Assembly: GCA_035516895.1 (NCBI GenBank)
Contig: DATIZY010000017.1
Coordinates: 1 to 64,000 of the forward strand
From: Gp7-AA10 sp035516895
GTDB taxonomy: Bacteria > Acidobacteriota > Thermoanaerobaculia > Gp7-AA8
Direction of reading: 5' to 3'
Length of the DNA stretch: 64,000 nucleotides
The notes under the pieces: model-generated
Seen by the model: only the letters and a program-made list of their open reading frames with translations
What the model was told of the DNA's origin: nothing
Databases searched by the model: none
Shown: one piece after another, positions 22,113 to 32,723 of the stretch
Layout of the letters: the number at the start of each line of letters is the position of its first letter
Numbering within the stretch: position 1 is the stretch's first letter
Program-made: the position numbers and the translations under genes

Positions 22113-24736
22113 AACGGATCACTCTTCATCTCGCGCTCTCCGGCATCTTCTTTCTGTCCGGCGGCGCGTCGCTGCTGTTCGAGACGCTGTGGTTCCGCGA
22201 GTGCGGTCTCGTCTTCGGCAACAGCGCCTGGGCCTCCGCGATCGTCCTCGGCGCGTTCATGGCGGGCCTGGCGATCGGGAACCTGATCGCACCAGGACTT
22301 CGCGCTGAGCCGCTGCGCGTCTACGCTGCGATCGAGATCACGATCGGTGTCTGCGGCTTTCTTCTCGTCCTCGTTCTGCCGCTGCTTTCGCCCGCATTCG
22401 CGCCGCTGTTCCGGCATCTCCTCGATTCGCCGATGCTCAACGCGGCGCGCCTCGTCGGCGCGTTCGTGTTGCTCGTGATTCCGGCCACCGGAATGGGCGC
22501 AACGCTGCCAACGCTCGTTCGCGCGCTCTCTCGGCGCGACGAGAGCTTCGGCCGCGTCCTCGGCCTGCTCTACGGGTTCAATACGATCGGCGCGGTCGCC
22601 GGCGCGCTCGCCGGCGAGCTGATTCTCATTCGCGCGCTGGGCGTCCGCGGCACGGGCGCGTTTGCGGCGCTCTGCTCGATCACGGCGGGCGTATTGGCGT
22701 CACGACTGCGTGGCGCCGGCTCTCAGCCGGCGCAGAGCCGGTTCAGAAGCGGCTCTACCCCGATACGCTTTCTCCTCGCTGCCGCCTGCTCCGGCTTCGC
22801 CCTGCTGGCGCTCGAAGTGATCTGGTTCCGCTTCGTCCTGTTTTTCGTCGTCTCGACGAGCATCGCGTTCGCCGTAATGCTGGCGGTCGTCCTGGCCGGG
22901 ATCGGCATCGGCGCGCTCATCGCATCGACGATCTGGAATCGCTTTCCGGACGCCGACGCGTACACGCCCGTGGTCGCCGCGGGATCGGCGGCGGCACTCG
23001 TGCTCTGCTACAGCGGCTTTTCGCCGATGCCGGTCCGGCATCTCGCGTCGAGCATGTTCATCGACGGCGCGCGTCTGATGCTGCCGGTCAGCATCCTCTC
23101 CGGCATTCTCTTCACGTTCATCGGACGTGCCCTCGAGCGCGAGATCAACGACGAATCGCGCGCGGCGGCCCTGGTCACCTTCGCGAACACCGTCGGTGCG
23201 GCGTTCGGCCCGCTCGTCGCCGGCTTCGCCCTGATTCCGTCGATCGGCATCGAAGCGTCGTTCTTCGCGATCGGCGTGCTGTACGTCGTCGTCGCGTTGC
23301 TCACGATGCGATCGCTGCGCGTCGCGATCGCCGCCGCGGCCATCGCTTCGCTCACGCTCGTCTTTTTTCCGTGGCACCTCTGGAGGAACTACTTCCTTCC
23401 GCTCGCGACGCATCCGTACCGCCAGACGCACATCGTCGCGGTGTCGGAGGCGCCGACGGAGACCGCGGTGTACCTCGAAGAAGACATCGCCGGCGATCCG
23501 TACGTCTACACGCTCTACACCAATGGGTTTTCGATGTCGGGCACCGCGTTTCCCTCACGGCGCTACATGAGCATGTTCGTCTATCTGCCGATCGCGCTGC
23601 GTCCGCAAACGAAGAGCGCGCTGCTGATCAGCTACGGCGTCGGCATCACCGCGAAGACTCTCACGCGGACGAAGCAGCTCGAATCGATCGATGTCGTCGA
23701 CATCTCCCGCTCGATCCTCGACCACGGCCGCATCATCTGGCCGGGCGCGTCGTATCCGCTCGCCGATCCGCGCGTGCACGTGCACGTCGAGGACGGCCGC
23801 TTCTTTCTGCTGGCCACGCCGAAACGTTTCGATCTGATCACTGCCGAGCCGCCGCCGCCGAAAAATGCGGGCATCGTCAATCTCTACACGCGCGAGTATT
23901 TCCAGCTCATGCACGACCGCCTGACCGATCGCGGCATCGCGTCGTACTGGCTGCCGGCCTATCAGATGTCGCAATCCGACAACCTGGCGATCATCCGCGC
24001 GTTCTGCGATGTGTTCGACGACTGCAGCCTCTGGACGGGCGCACGCGCGGAGTGGATTCTCGTCGGCAGCCGGGGAGCCGATACGGCGCCCAGTGAGGAG
24101 GATTTTTCGCGGCAGTGGAGCGATCCGGCGACCCGCGCGTCGCTCGTCCGCATCGGTGTGGAGCGGCCGGATCAGATGGCGACGACATTTCTCGCCGACG
24201 CGCCGATCCTCGAGCGCCTCACCGCGAATGCGAAGCCGCTCACCGACGATCATCCGCTGCGGCTCAGCGCCGAGATTCCGGTCGGCCTCTGCGATCTGAT
24301 CTACGAAGTCACCGGCAACGCGCCGCGCGCGTTTCTCACGAGCGATTTCATTCGCCGGATTCTGCCGCCGCGAATTCGTGCCGCGGCTCCGTCCGACTTT
24401 CGCGCGCAGCAGGTCTTCGACGCGACTCTCTACGCGGAGCTCGGCATGAAGTCGCCGCGATCGCCGGAGCTCGTCCGAGCGCTCGTGACCCAGACGAACC
24501 TTCGTGCGCTGCCGCGCCTCGTGATGGGCAGCGACTTCTGGCTCGAGGACATCGCGCTGCGCGCGCGTGCGCGCGGCAGCCGCGATCCCTATCTCGCGTA
24601 CATCGCGGCCGTCGGCGCGCTCAGCGATCACGACTTCGCCCGCGCCCGCGACCTTTTCGCCGAGGCGCGGAGGGGGTTGCCGAAGGCGAGCGAGATTCCG
24701 CAGTACGAGGCGCTCGCGTCGTCGCTCGCGCGGTAG
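22085..24736 (+). CDS. Spermidine-synthase-like multi-pass membrane protein
   Basis: 883 residues. The N-terminal part (about 18-430) contains around a dozen hydrophobic helices, starting LSGIFFLSGGASLLFETLWFRECGLVFGNSAWA, the signature of membrane-embedded spermine/spermidine-synthase-like proteins. A SAM-binding Rossmann domain follows (about 460-670) with SYGVGITAKTL, IDVVDISRSILDHGR and VEDGRFFLL. The usual aminopropyltransferase D-x-x-D-P motif is replaced by AEPPPP, so true spermidine synthesis is doubtful. The C-terminal tail is helical. The palindrome at 22713-22756 is inserted in frame at residues 210-224. The ATG lies in a hairpin loop. Confidence 0.8.
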   Translation: MTLRTTNHEQRITLHLALSGIFFLSGGASLLFETLWFRECGLVFGNSAWASAIVLGAFMAGLAIGNLIAPGLRAEPLRVYAAIEITIGVCGFLLVLVLPLLSPAFAPLFRHLLDSPMLNAARLVGAFVLLVIPATGMGATLPTLVRALSRRDESFGRVLGLLYGFNTIGAVAGALAGELILIRALGVRGTGAFAALCSITAGVLASRLRGAGSQPAQSRFRSGSTPIRFLLAAACSGFALLALEVIWFRFVLFFVVSTSIAFAVMLAVVLAGIGIGALIASTIWNRFPDADAYTPVVAAGSAAALVLCYSGFSPMPVRHLASSMFIDGARLMLPVSILSGILFTFIGRALEREINDESRAAALVTFANTVGAAFGPLVAGFALIPSIGIEASFFAIGVLYVVVALLTMRSLRVAIAAAAIASLTLVFFPWHLWRNYFLPLATHPYRQTHIVAVSEAPTETAVYLEEDIAGDPYVYTLYTNGFSMSGTAFPSRRYMSMFVYLPIALRPQTKSALLISYGVGITAKTLTRTKQLESIDVVDISRSILDHGRIIWPGASYPLADPRVHVHVEDGRFFLLATPKRFDLITAEPPPPKNAGIVNLYTREYFQLMHDRLTDRGIASYWLPAYQMSQSDNLAIIRAFCDVFDDCSLWTGARAEWILVGSRGADTAPSEEDFSRQWSDPATRASLVRIGVERPDQMATTFLADAPILERLTANAKPLTDDHPLRLSAEIPVGLCDLIYEVTGNAPRAFLTSDFIRRILPPRIRAAAPSDFRAQQVFDATLYAELGMKSPRSPELVRALVTQTNLRALPRLVMGSDFWLEDIALRARARGSRDPYLAYIAAVGALSDHDFARARDLFAEARRGLPKASEIPQYEALASSLAR
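22713..22756. repeat. REP-like double palindrome inside a coding region
   Basis: Two adjacent perfect hairpins: GCGCCGGC-TCTCA-GCCGGCGC (8-bp stem, 22713-22733) and AGAGCCG-N9-CGGCTCT (7-bp stem, 22734-22756). In frame they encode G-A-G-S-Q-P-A-Q-S-R-F-R-S-G-S in a loop between hydrophobic segments. The first shares 14 nt with 3121-3134. Confidence 0.75.
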
Positions 24737-24745
24737 ACTGCCGGC

Positions 24746-25240
24746 GTGGACGATCGCGACCTCTGCTACGCATCGAGTCTGCGGATCCTGAAGTATCGCT
24801 TCAACAGCACGGCCGAGCTGCGGCGGAAGCTGCGGTCGAAAGGTTTCGATCGCGAAACGATCGAAGCGACGCTCGCGCGTTTGCGCGAGGAGAAGTGGCT
24901 CGACGACGCGCGCTTTGCCGCTGCGTTCGTCCGCACGCAGGCGCTCAAGCGCAAGGGGCGGCGGCGCATCCGCCGCGAGCTGATGGGAGCGGGCGTCGAC
25001 GACGCGACGATTGCGAACGCCGTCGCGGAGAATGTCGATGCCGAGGGCGAGCGCGAGCGCGCGGCGGCGGCGGCGCAAAAGCGGCTGCCGATTCTCGCCA
25101 GACGCTACGGGTCGGAGGACGTGCGAAACAAATTGCGCGCGTATTTGTTGAAGCAGGGTTACGAAGCGTCACTCGTATACGATGTGGTCGCTGATTTGAT
25201 CAAGCGAGCGGCGAGCGGCGAGCAGCGAGCGGACGATTGA
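24746..25240 (+). CDS. recX: Regulatory protein RecX
   Basis: 164 residues from a GTG. It is made of three-helix repeats with the family pattern LRYRFNSTAELRRKLRSKGFD, then LREEKWLDDARFAAAFVRTQALKRKGRRRIRREL and later LRAYLLKQGYEASLVYDVV. RecX binds RecA filaments and dampens recombination and the SOS response. recA is not nearby. The last residues (AASGEQRADD) are encoded by the word-repeat arm at 25204-25231, so the natural C-terminus may have been extended by the repeat. It is followed by alaS, a common recX/alaS order. Confidence 0.88.
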   Translation: MDDRDLCYASSLRILKYRFNSTAELRRKLRSKGFDRETIEATLARLREEKWLDDARFAAAFVRTQALKRKGRRRIRRELMGAGVDDATIANAVAENVDAEGERERAAAAAQKRLPILARRYGSEDVRNKLRAYLLKQGYEASLVYDVVADLIKRAASGEQRADD

Positions 25241-25273
25241 ACACCGCTTGCCGCTCGCCGGCCGCCCCTCGCC
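25204..25273. repeat. Word-repeat hairpin between recX and alaS
   Basis: The left arm 25204-25231 is GCGAGCG/GCGAGC words in tandem. The right arm 25246-25273 carries GCTTGCCGCTCGCC and CCCTCGCC. The recX stop lies in the loop and the GGAGG of alaS follows directly at 25274. It could act as an attenuating terminator or as an mRNA end-protection hairpin. Confidence 0.65.
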
Positions 25274-25282
25274 GGAGGCACG

Positions 25283-27967
25283 GTGCCGAGCGCTGACGAG
25301 ATCCGCAGAACATTCCTCGACTACTTCGTCCGCAACGGACATCGCGAAGTGGCCAGCTCGTCGCTCGTTCCGGCCGGCGACCCGACGCTGCTCTTCACCA
25401 ACGCCGGCATGAACCAGTTCAAAGACGTTTTCCTCGGCCGCGAGCCGCGCGATTACAAGCGCGCGACGACGTCGCAGAAATGCGTGCGCGCCGGCGGAAA
25501 GCACAACGATCTCGAAAACGTCGGCCGCACCGCGCGCCATCTCACGTTTTTCGAGATGCTCGGCAATTTCTCGTTCGGCGATTACTTCAAAGCCGACGCG
25601 ATCCGCTTCGCGTGGGATCTGCTCGTCAACGGCTACAAGCTCGACAAGAACCGATTGTGGTTCACGGTGTTCGAAGGCGACGATGCGGTTCCGGCGGACG
25701 ACGAAGCCGCGGATCTCTGGGTGAACGTCGGCGCTCCGCGCGATCGCGTGCTGCGCTTCGGCAAGAAGGACAACTTCTGGTCGATGGGCGACACCGGTCC
25801 CTGCGGGCCGTGCTCGGAGATCCATTACTTCCGCGGCGAAGACATGTCGAAGAACACCGCCGCGCTCGTCAACGGCCCCGGCGACGACACGATGGAGATC
25901 TGGAACCTCGTGTTCATGCAGTACGACCGCGATGCGGACGGCAAGCTCACGCCGCTGCCCGCGCCGTCGGTCGACACGGGCATGGGCCTCGAGCGCCTGA
26001 CGAGCGTGCTGCAGAGGGTCGATACGGTTTACGACACGGATTCGTTCCGCACGATCATGAATGCGATCGCGGATTGCGCCGGGCGCGCATACGGCGGCGA
26101 CATGGAGGACGAGCTCGACACCGCGATGCGCGTGCTTTGCGATCATGCGCGCTCGTCGACGTTCCTCATCAGCGACGGCGTCATTCCGGCGAACGAAGGC
26201 CGCGGCTATGTGCTGCGGCGCATCATCCGCCGCGCGATCCGCTTCGGACGAAAGCTGCCGAACGCCGTGCTGCTGTCGCAGCTCGTCGAGTCGGTGATCG
26301 CAGCGATGGGAGGCGCATATCCCGAGCTGAAATCGCGGCGACAGGCTGTTCTCGCGACGCTCACGGCCGAAGAGGAGCGCTTCTCGCGAACGCTGACCAC
26401 CGGCATGGAGCGGGTCGGCCAGCTTCTCGACGAGATTCGCGCCCGCGGCGAGCGCACGATTTCAGGCGAGGAAGTCTTCCGCCTCTACGACACGTACGGC
26501 ATTCCGATCGAGCTGATCGGCGAGATGGCCGAAGAGGAAGGCGTCACGCTCGACCGCGAAGGATTCGAGACGATGATGGCCGGCGCGCGCGAGAAAGCGA
26601 AAGCGTCGTCGAAGTTCAAGAGCTCGACCGACGCGGCGACATTCGCGCGCATCGCCGAGAAAGTCGGGCCGGTCGAGTTCGTCGGCTACGAGCAGTTCGT
26701 CGACGTGCCATCGAGTGTCAAAGCGATTCTCATTGACGGCGAGGAGCAGGTCGTCCTGCATCACGGCACGGAAGGCGACGTCGTCCTCACGCCGACGCCG
26801 TTCTACGCCGAATCGGGCGGACAGATCGGCGACGCCGGAACGCTCGAGTGGGAGGGCGGCCGCGCGACCGTGCTCGACACGCAGAAGCCGGTCGGCGATC
26901 TCGTCGTTTCCCGCGTACGTGTCGACGAAGGCCACCTCGCGCACGGAAGCACGGTCCGCGCGAGCGTGCCCGTGCCGACACGCCTCGACACCACCGCGAA
27001 TCACACGGCCACACACCTGCTGCACAAAGCGCTGAAGGACGTGTTAGGCGAGACCGTGCAGCAGGCGGGATCGCTCGTCGCGCCCGATCGTCTGCGCTTC
27101 GACTACACGTATCACCAGCCGCTCACCGATGAACAGACGAAGCGCATCGAAGATCTTGTGAACGAGAAGATCCGCGAGAACGTGCAGGTCACGAAGACCG
27201 TCATGCCCATCGCCGAGGCGAGGAAGAGCGGCGCGGTGGCGATGTTCGGGGAGAAGTACGGCGACAGTGTGCGCATCGTCGCGGCCGGCGACTGGTCGCG
27301 CGAGTTCTGCGGCGGATGCCACGTCGACCGCACCGGCGACATCGGCGTGTTCAAGATCGTCTCCGATCGATCGCTCGCCGCCGGCGTGCGGCGCATGGAA
27401 GCGCTCACTGGACGCGGCGCGCTCGCGTATTTCCAGAACCTCGACGAATCGGCGCACGAGCTCCAGCAGCAGCTCAACGCGCGTTTGCCCGAGGTGCCGG
27501 CGTTCGTCCGCTCGCTGCAGGAAAAGCAGAAGCAGCTCGAGCGCGAGGTCAAGCAGCTGCGCATGAAACTGGCGTCAGGCGCCGGGTCACAGGCGTCGGA
27601 AGGTCCGATTCAGGTCGACGGCGTGTGGCTCGTCCGGCTGCGGATCGACGACATGAGCGCCGGAGATCTGCGCAACCTTGCCGATCAGGAGAGGTCCCGA
27701 CTGAAGGGCGCCGGAGTCGTGGTCATCGGAAGCAGCAGCACGAACGAAGGCAAAGTCACGCTGCTGACCGCCGTGACGAAAGACCTCGTCGATCGCGTGC
27801 CGGCGAACACGCTGATTCAGAAGCTCGCGCCGATCGTCGGAGGCAAAGGCGGCGGCAAAGCCGATCTCGCGCAGGCCGGCGGAAAAGACGCCGGCAAGCT
27901 CGACGACGCTCTCGACAGCGCGCAGGGCGCGCTGCGAGAGCTCTTGTCCGCTACTGCTGAAGTGTGA
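25283..27967 (+). CDS. alaS: Alanyl-tRNA synthetase
   Basis: 894 residues from a GTG with GGAGG at a normal distance. The N-terminal class II catalytic core includes LFTNAGMNQFKDVFLG, TTSQKCVRAGGKHNDLENVG, HLTFFEMLGNFSFGDYFK and DTGMGLERL. The editing domain has HTATHLLH and the C-GGC-H zinc motif (CGGCHVDRTGDIG). A C-terminal oligomerisation/C-Ala domain follows, ending GGGKADLAQAGGK. It charges tRNA-Ala and clears mischarged Ser and Gly. The tail overlaps the opposing gene by 17 nt. The linker near residue 770 (SGAGSQASEG) resembles the REP-derived peptide in the gene at 22085. Confidence 0.97.
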   Translation: MPSADEIRRTFLDYFVRNGHREVASSSLVPAGDPTLLFTNAGMNQFKDVFLGREPRDYKRATTSQKCVRAGGKHNDLENVGRTARHLTFFEMLGNFSFGDYFKADAIRFAWDLLVNGYKLDKNRLWFTVFEGDDAVPADDEAADLWVNVGAPRDRVLRFGKKDNFWSMGDTGPCGPCSEIHYFRGEDMSKNTAALVNGPGDDTMEIWNLVFMQYDRDADGKLTPLPAPSVDTGMGLERLTSVLQRVDTVYDTDSFRTIMNAIADCAGRAYGGDMEDELDTAMRVLCDHARSSTFLISDGVIPANEGRGYVLRRIIRRAIRFGRKLPNAVLLSQLVESVIAAMGGAYPELKSRRQAVLATLTAEEERFSRTLTTGMERVGQLLDEIRARGERTISGEEVFRLYDTYGIPIELIGEMAEEEGVTLDREGFETMMAGAREKAKASSKFKSSTDAATFARIAEKVGPVEFVGYEQFVDVPSSVKAILIDGEEQVVLHHGTEGDVVLTPTPFYAESGGQIGDAGTLEWEGGRATVLDTQKPVGDLVVSRVRVDEGHLAHGSTVRASVPVPTRLDTTANHTATHLLHKALKDVLGETVQQAGSLVAPDRLRFDYTYHQPLTDEQTKRIEDLVNEKIRENVQVTKTVMPIAEARKSGAVAMFGEKYGDSVRIVAAGDWSREFCGGCHVDRTGDIGVFKIVSDRSLAAGVRRMEALTGRGALAYFQNLDESAHELQQQLNARLPEVPAFVRSLQEKQKQLEREVKQLRMKLASGAGSQASEGPIQVDGVWLVRLRIDDMSAGDLRNLADQERSRLKGAGVVVIGSSSTNEGKVTLLTAVTKDLVDRVPANTLIQKLAPIVGGKGGGKADLAQAGGKDAGKLDDALDSAQGALRELLSATAEV

Positions 27968-29198
27968 TCGTCGCCGGCAACGAGTCGACCGTTCCGCATG
28001 CGTTCGATACGCGCACCCAATACATCGTCGGGTCCTTGAGGCCGGTGACGGTCATCGTGTCGGTCGTGCCGCTTGCGAGGGGTGCTGTGGTTACACCGGG
28101 AATTCCCTGGTACCACTGATACACGAAGGGTCCGGTTCCTTCGACCGCGACTTTGAGCGATGCGGTCTCGCCGCGGTTCAACCGCGAGCTGTGCGGCTGA
28201 TTGATGCCCAGAATCCGAGGCGGATCGCACAGAATGCCGACGGGGAACACGGCTGAGGATTGCGTGCCGTCCGGCGTACTCGCAGTCACCGTGACCTGAT
28301 ACACGCGCGGAAACGTCATCGCTTCCGTATGGATCGTCACGACCGCGTCGCCGATACCGGGAGCGGGAATCGTTTGCGGCGAGATCGAAACCGTGAACGC
28401 ATCGTTCGGCCCCGCGTTGCTCGTTGCTGCGAGAGCGACGTCTCCGTTGAAGGTCGGAAGCGTGGCCGTCGAGATCAGAACCGTCGTCTCGGCACCGTTC
28501 GGCAAATACAGCGGCTGCTGGCGGACCGAGCTCGGGAGGACCACGGTCACGTTTTTCGGCGGCGGGGGCGGCGCGGGGGCGGGCGAGCCGCCGGGCGTCG
28601 TACCGCCGCCGCAATCGACTCCGCTCGTATCGGCGTACGTCAGCGTGCCGCGCAGCGCAGTCGCTCCGCCTTCGCAATGCTGTTCGAACGTGGCGCTGAA
28701 TTCGGCGACGTGCGGATTGAGAGTGCCGGCATCGTTTTGTTTGCAGTCGATCGTGAGGCTGGTAATCGTGAACGTACCTGTGTCCGTGTTACAACCGCGC
28801 CCGTTTCCGGTAATGGACAGTCCCGGGTGGCCGGGGTCTTCGAAGGGCCACCGCATCGCGTTCGTGTATGTCCCGGCCGCGAGCGCCTCGTTGAGCATCG
28901 CGGTCGAGAAAACCAGGTCCCAATTAGTTCCGACTCCCGGCGCACCGCCGCCTGTGGACGACGCCTGGAAGTTGAACTCCACAGTATCGATCGTGCTCGT
29001 CGAGGCGCCTCCCTGCAAGTCTGCGGTCCAGGCGCCGTCGTTCTGAGTTATGTTCCAGGTCAAGCCCTGACCGATGAAGTCACCGCTGTCGCTCTTCATC
29101 GTCAAGGTAACTGTCTGCGTTCCCGTTGTTTGAGCGAATGCAGCAACCGACAGTATGCTCAGCGCGAGCACGCATGGCGCCCAGACACGAATTGCCAT
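27951..29198 (-). CDS. Secreted protein with Ig-like domains
   Basis: 415 residues. A signal peptide (about 1-22, ending AAFAQ) is followed by a beta-rich domain (about 25-185) with four cysteines, a Pro-rich linker (PAPAPPPPPKN near 206-216), a beta domain (about 218-325) and a C-terminal Ig-like domain with YQWYQGIPG and YWVRVSNACGTVDS, the pattern of Ig/PKD-like domains in secreted proteins. The function is probably surface binding; the ligand is unknown. It is divergent from the methyltransferase gene. Confidence 0.82.
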   Translation of the reverse strand: MAIRVWAPCVLALSILSVAAFAQTTGTQTVTLTMKSDSGDFIGQGLTWNITQNDGAWTADLQGGASTSTIDTVEFNFQASSTGGGAPGVGTNWDLVFSTAMLNEALAAGTYTNAMRWPFEDPGHPGLSITGNGRGCNTDTGTFTITSLTIDCKQNDAGTLNPHVAEFSATFEQHCEGGATALRGTLTYADTSGVDCGGGTTPGGSPAPAPPPPPKNVTVVLPSSVRQQPLYLPNGAETTVLISTATLPTFNGDVALAATSNAGPNDAFTVSISPQTIPAPGIGDAVVTIHTEAMTFPRVYQVTVTASTPDGTQSSAVFPVGILCDPPRILGINQPHSSRLNRGETASLKVAVEGTGPFVYQWYQGIPGVTTAPLASGTTDTMTVTGLKDPTMYWVRVSNACGTVDSLPATITLQQ

Positions 29199-29253
29199 CG
29201 CCTTCCCCCCTGCCGAAAATAACCAGAACGAAAATATTGTACCTCAATTTGTA

Positions 29254-29994
29254 ATGACGACACACGCGTGGGGAACACAGCCTGAGATGTTCGGGCCGAG
29301 GCACGAGCACCGGCTCGCAATTATTTTGAGGGAGGCCCGGTGCCTGCCGGCCGCCGGTCGCGTCCTCGATGCCGCGGTCGGCCTCGGTCAGCTTGCAGAT
29401 CGTCTGGCTGCGAGCGGCCTGCGGCCGGTCGGGATCGATGCGTCGTTCGAGGCCGTGCTCCACGTCCGCCGCACCACGGCGATTCCGGTGGTCCTCGGCG
29501 ACCTCACGCGGCTGCCGTTTCGGGATCGCGTGTTCGACGGAGTGACGACCGGCGAGACGCTCGAGCACCTCGATGACGACGCGGGCGCGGCGGGCGAGAT
29601 CGGCCGCGTTCTGAAGCGGGACGGATCGGTGATCGCCACCGTGCCCGCACTGCAGTCGCTCTGGTCGGCGAGTGACGATTACTACGAGCATCGCCGCCGC
29701 TACTCGCGCGAGCAGCTCGCGAATCTGTTTCGCCGCGCCGGCCTAACAGTGCGCCGCGCGCGCTACTGGGGGTTCCCGGTCGTACTCACGTACGACACGC
29801 TGTTTCTGCTGCCGATGAACAAACGCCGCGCGCGGCGAAGCGTTGCGAGCGACGCCGCGCTGCAATCGGTGGCGCGGGCGGGACGCTCGCGCGCGCTCGT
29901 CGGGCTGGTGCGCGCGGCCTTTGCAGTCGATCGGCTGTTCGGCTGGGTCCCGTTCGGGCCCGGACTATTGCTGGTCGCACGAAAGTTAGAATGA
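29254..29994 (+). CDS. SAM-dependent methyltransferase (class I)
   Basis: 246 residues from the ATG at 29254; an upstream in-frame start would overlap the divergent gene. Motif I is VLDAAVGLGQLADRL, the acidic loop is VGIDAS, and motif II/III regions read LGDLTRLPFRDRVFDGVTTGETLEHLDD and VLKRDGSVIATVP, as in Methyltransf_11 enzymes. The C-terminal segment (RRRYSREQLANLFRRAGL) is typical of ubiquinone/glycan-type methyltransferases. The substrate is unknown. It lies 6 nt before the mutase gene, so the two are probably co-transcribed. Confidence 0.85.
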   Translation: MTTHAWGTQPEMFGPRHEHRLAIILREARCLPAAGRVLDAAVGLGQLADRLAASGLRPVGIDASFEAVLHVRRTTAIPVVLGDLTRLPFRDRVFDGVTTGETLEHLDDDAGAAGEIGRVLKRDGSVIATVPALQSLWSASDDYYEHRRRYSREQLANLFRRAGLTVRRARYWGFPVVLTYDTLFLLPMNKRRARRSVASDAALQSVARAGRSRALVGLVRAAFAVDRLFGWVPFGPGLLLVARKLE

Positions 29995-30000
29995 GACGTC

Positions 30001-31644
<1,644 letters not shown>

Positions 31645-31672
31645 CTCGCATGAGTGCTATCATCTCTCGCAC

Positions 31673-31741
31673 ATGATCACCACTGCCCGAATCTTCGCGC
31701 TGTTTTTTAGCCGCGACAGAGCGGGCTCGGTGACCGTCTAA
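31673..31741 (+). CDS. Phe-rich leader peptide of pheA
   Basis: A 22-codon frame starting M-I-T-T-A-R-I and containing F-A-L-F-F (codons TTC at 31694 and TTT TTT at 31703-31708), then S-R-D-R and a TAA stop. It sits just upstream of a strong intrinsic terminator that precedes the prephenate dehydratase gene. That arrangement is the classical pheL-type transcription attenuator: ribosomes stalled for charged tRNA-Phe should favour read-through. No strong Shine-Dalgarno sequence is obvious upstream. Confidence 0.75.
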   Translation: MITTARIFALFFSRDRAGSVTV

Positions 31742-31800
31742 CAAACGTTCGCGAACAGAATCGAGGCCCGCTACCGCAAGGCAGCGGGCCTTTTTGTTTT
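31720..31800 (+). promoter_or_regulatory. pheA transcription attenuator (antiterminator plus terminator)
   Basis: The terminator stem is GGCCCGCT (31765-31772) with AGCGGGCC (31783-31790), extendable by one A-U pair and followed by TTTTTGTTTT (31791-31800). The 5' arm can instead pair with AGCGGGC at 31720-31726, inside the leader peptide and 12 nt past the last Phe codon, forming an antiterminator. A ribosome stalled at the Phe pair leaves 31720-31726 free; one that reaches the stop covers it. The geometry fits ribosome-mediated attenuation by phenylalanine. Confidence 0.78.
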
Positions 31801-31811
31801 CGGAGGAAATC

Positions 31812-32648
31812 ATGAGAGTGGCGTACCAGGGCGAAGCAGGCGCATTCAGTGAATCGGCGGCACGGCGGATCCTCGGCGGCGACATCGTCGGCGTGCCCTG
31901 CCATTCGTTCGAGCGGATGTTTGCCGCGGTCGGCGACGGCGACGCCGACTGCTGCGTCGCGCCGATCGAGAACAGCCTCGCCGGCTCGATCCATCGCAAC
32001 TACGATCTCCTGCTCGAATCGCAGCTGACGATCGCCGGCGAAACGAGCATGCGCATCGTGCACAACCTCATCGCGCCGCCCGATGCCGCGCTCGATCGCA
32101 TCCGCCGCGTCTACTCGCACCCGGTCGCGCTCGCGCAATGCGCGCGCTTTTTCACGACGCACCCCCATCTCGAAGCCGTGCCGGTGCACGACACCGCGGG
32201 CGGGGTGCGGATGGTGATGGACCGCCGCCGCGACGATGAAGGCGCAATCGCGTCGGCCACCGCCGCGGAGATTTACGGCGGACGGGTCCTGCTCGAGAGC
32301 ATCGAGGATAACGCGCAGAACTACACGCGATTTTTTCTGCTGACGGCGGCCGATCGCGCGCGCGACGTCGTTCTGCGCGAGACACCGCGGCGCTGGAAGA
32401 CGTCGATCGTCTTTCGCGTCGCGAACAAACCCGGCGCGCTGTTTCGCGCCCTCGGCGCCTTTGCAATCTTCGAAATCGATTTGTCGAAGATCGAGTCGCG
32501 GCCGGTCGCCGGACGGCCGTGGGAGTACGCCTTCTATCTCGATCTCGCGGGCAAGTCGGATGACGCACAAGTGTCGCGCGCGCTCGACAACCTCATCGGG
32601 ATGGCCGAAATGGTCCGCATCCTCGGCTCCTATCCCACGCGCTGGTGA
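31812..32648 (+). CDS. pheA: Prephenate dehydratase
   Basis: 278 residues from the ATG at 31812 with GGAGG 6 nt upstream; an in-frame TTG at 31794 lies inside the terminator T-tract and is rejected. The catalytic domain opens VAYQGEAGAFSESAA and has PIENSLAGSIHRNYDLL plus the T172-R173-F174 motif in NYTRFFLL. A C-terminal ACT domain carries IESRP (around 226), where phenylalanine binds for feedback inhibition. It converts prephenate to phenylpyruvate. There is no chorismate mutase domain. Control is both allosteric (ACT) and by the upstream attenuator. Confidence 0.95.
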   Translation: MRVAYQGEAGAFSESAARRILGGDIVGVPCHSFERMFAAVGDGDADCCVAPIENSLAGSIHRNYDLLLESQLTIAGETSMRIVHNLIAPPDAALDRIRRVYSHPVALAQCARFFTTHPHLEAVPVHDTAGGVRMVMDRRRDDEGAIASATAAEIYGGRVLLESIEDNAQNYTRFFLLTAADRARDVVLRETPRRWKTSIVFRVANKPGALFRALGAFAIFEIDLSKIESRPVAGRPWEYAFYLDLAGKSDDAQVSRALDNLIGMAEMVRILGSYPTRW

Positions 32649-32723
32649 AGGATCGCGAAACGTGATTTGGATCACCTTCGCAATGGAATTCTTGTAGAAT
32701 CCTTTGCCTCGGAGGCTTTTCGA

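Noticed and set aside
31794..31811. TTG at 31794 as the pheA start
   Set aside because: It lies in the terminator T-tract. The ATG at 31812 has a strong GGAGG and matches the family N-terminus.
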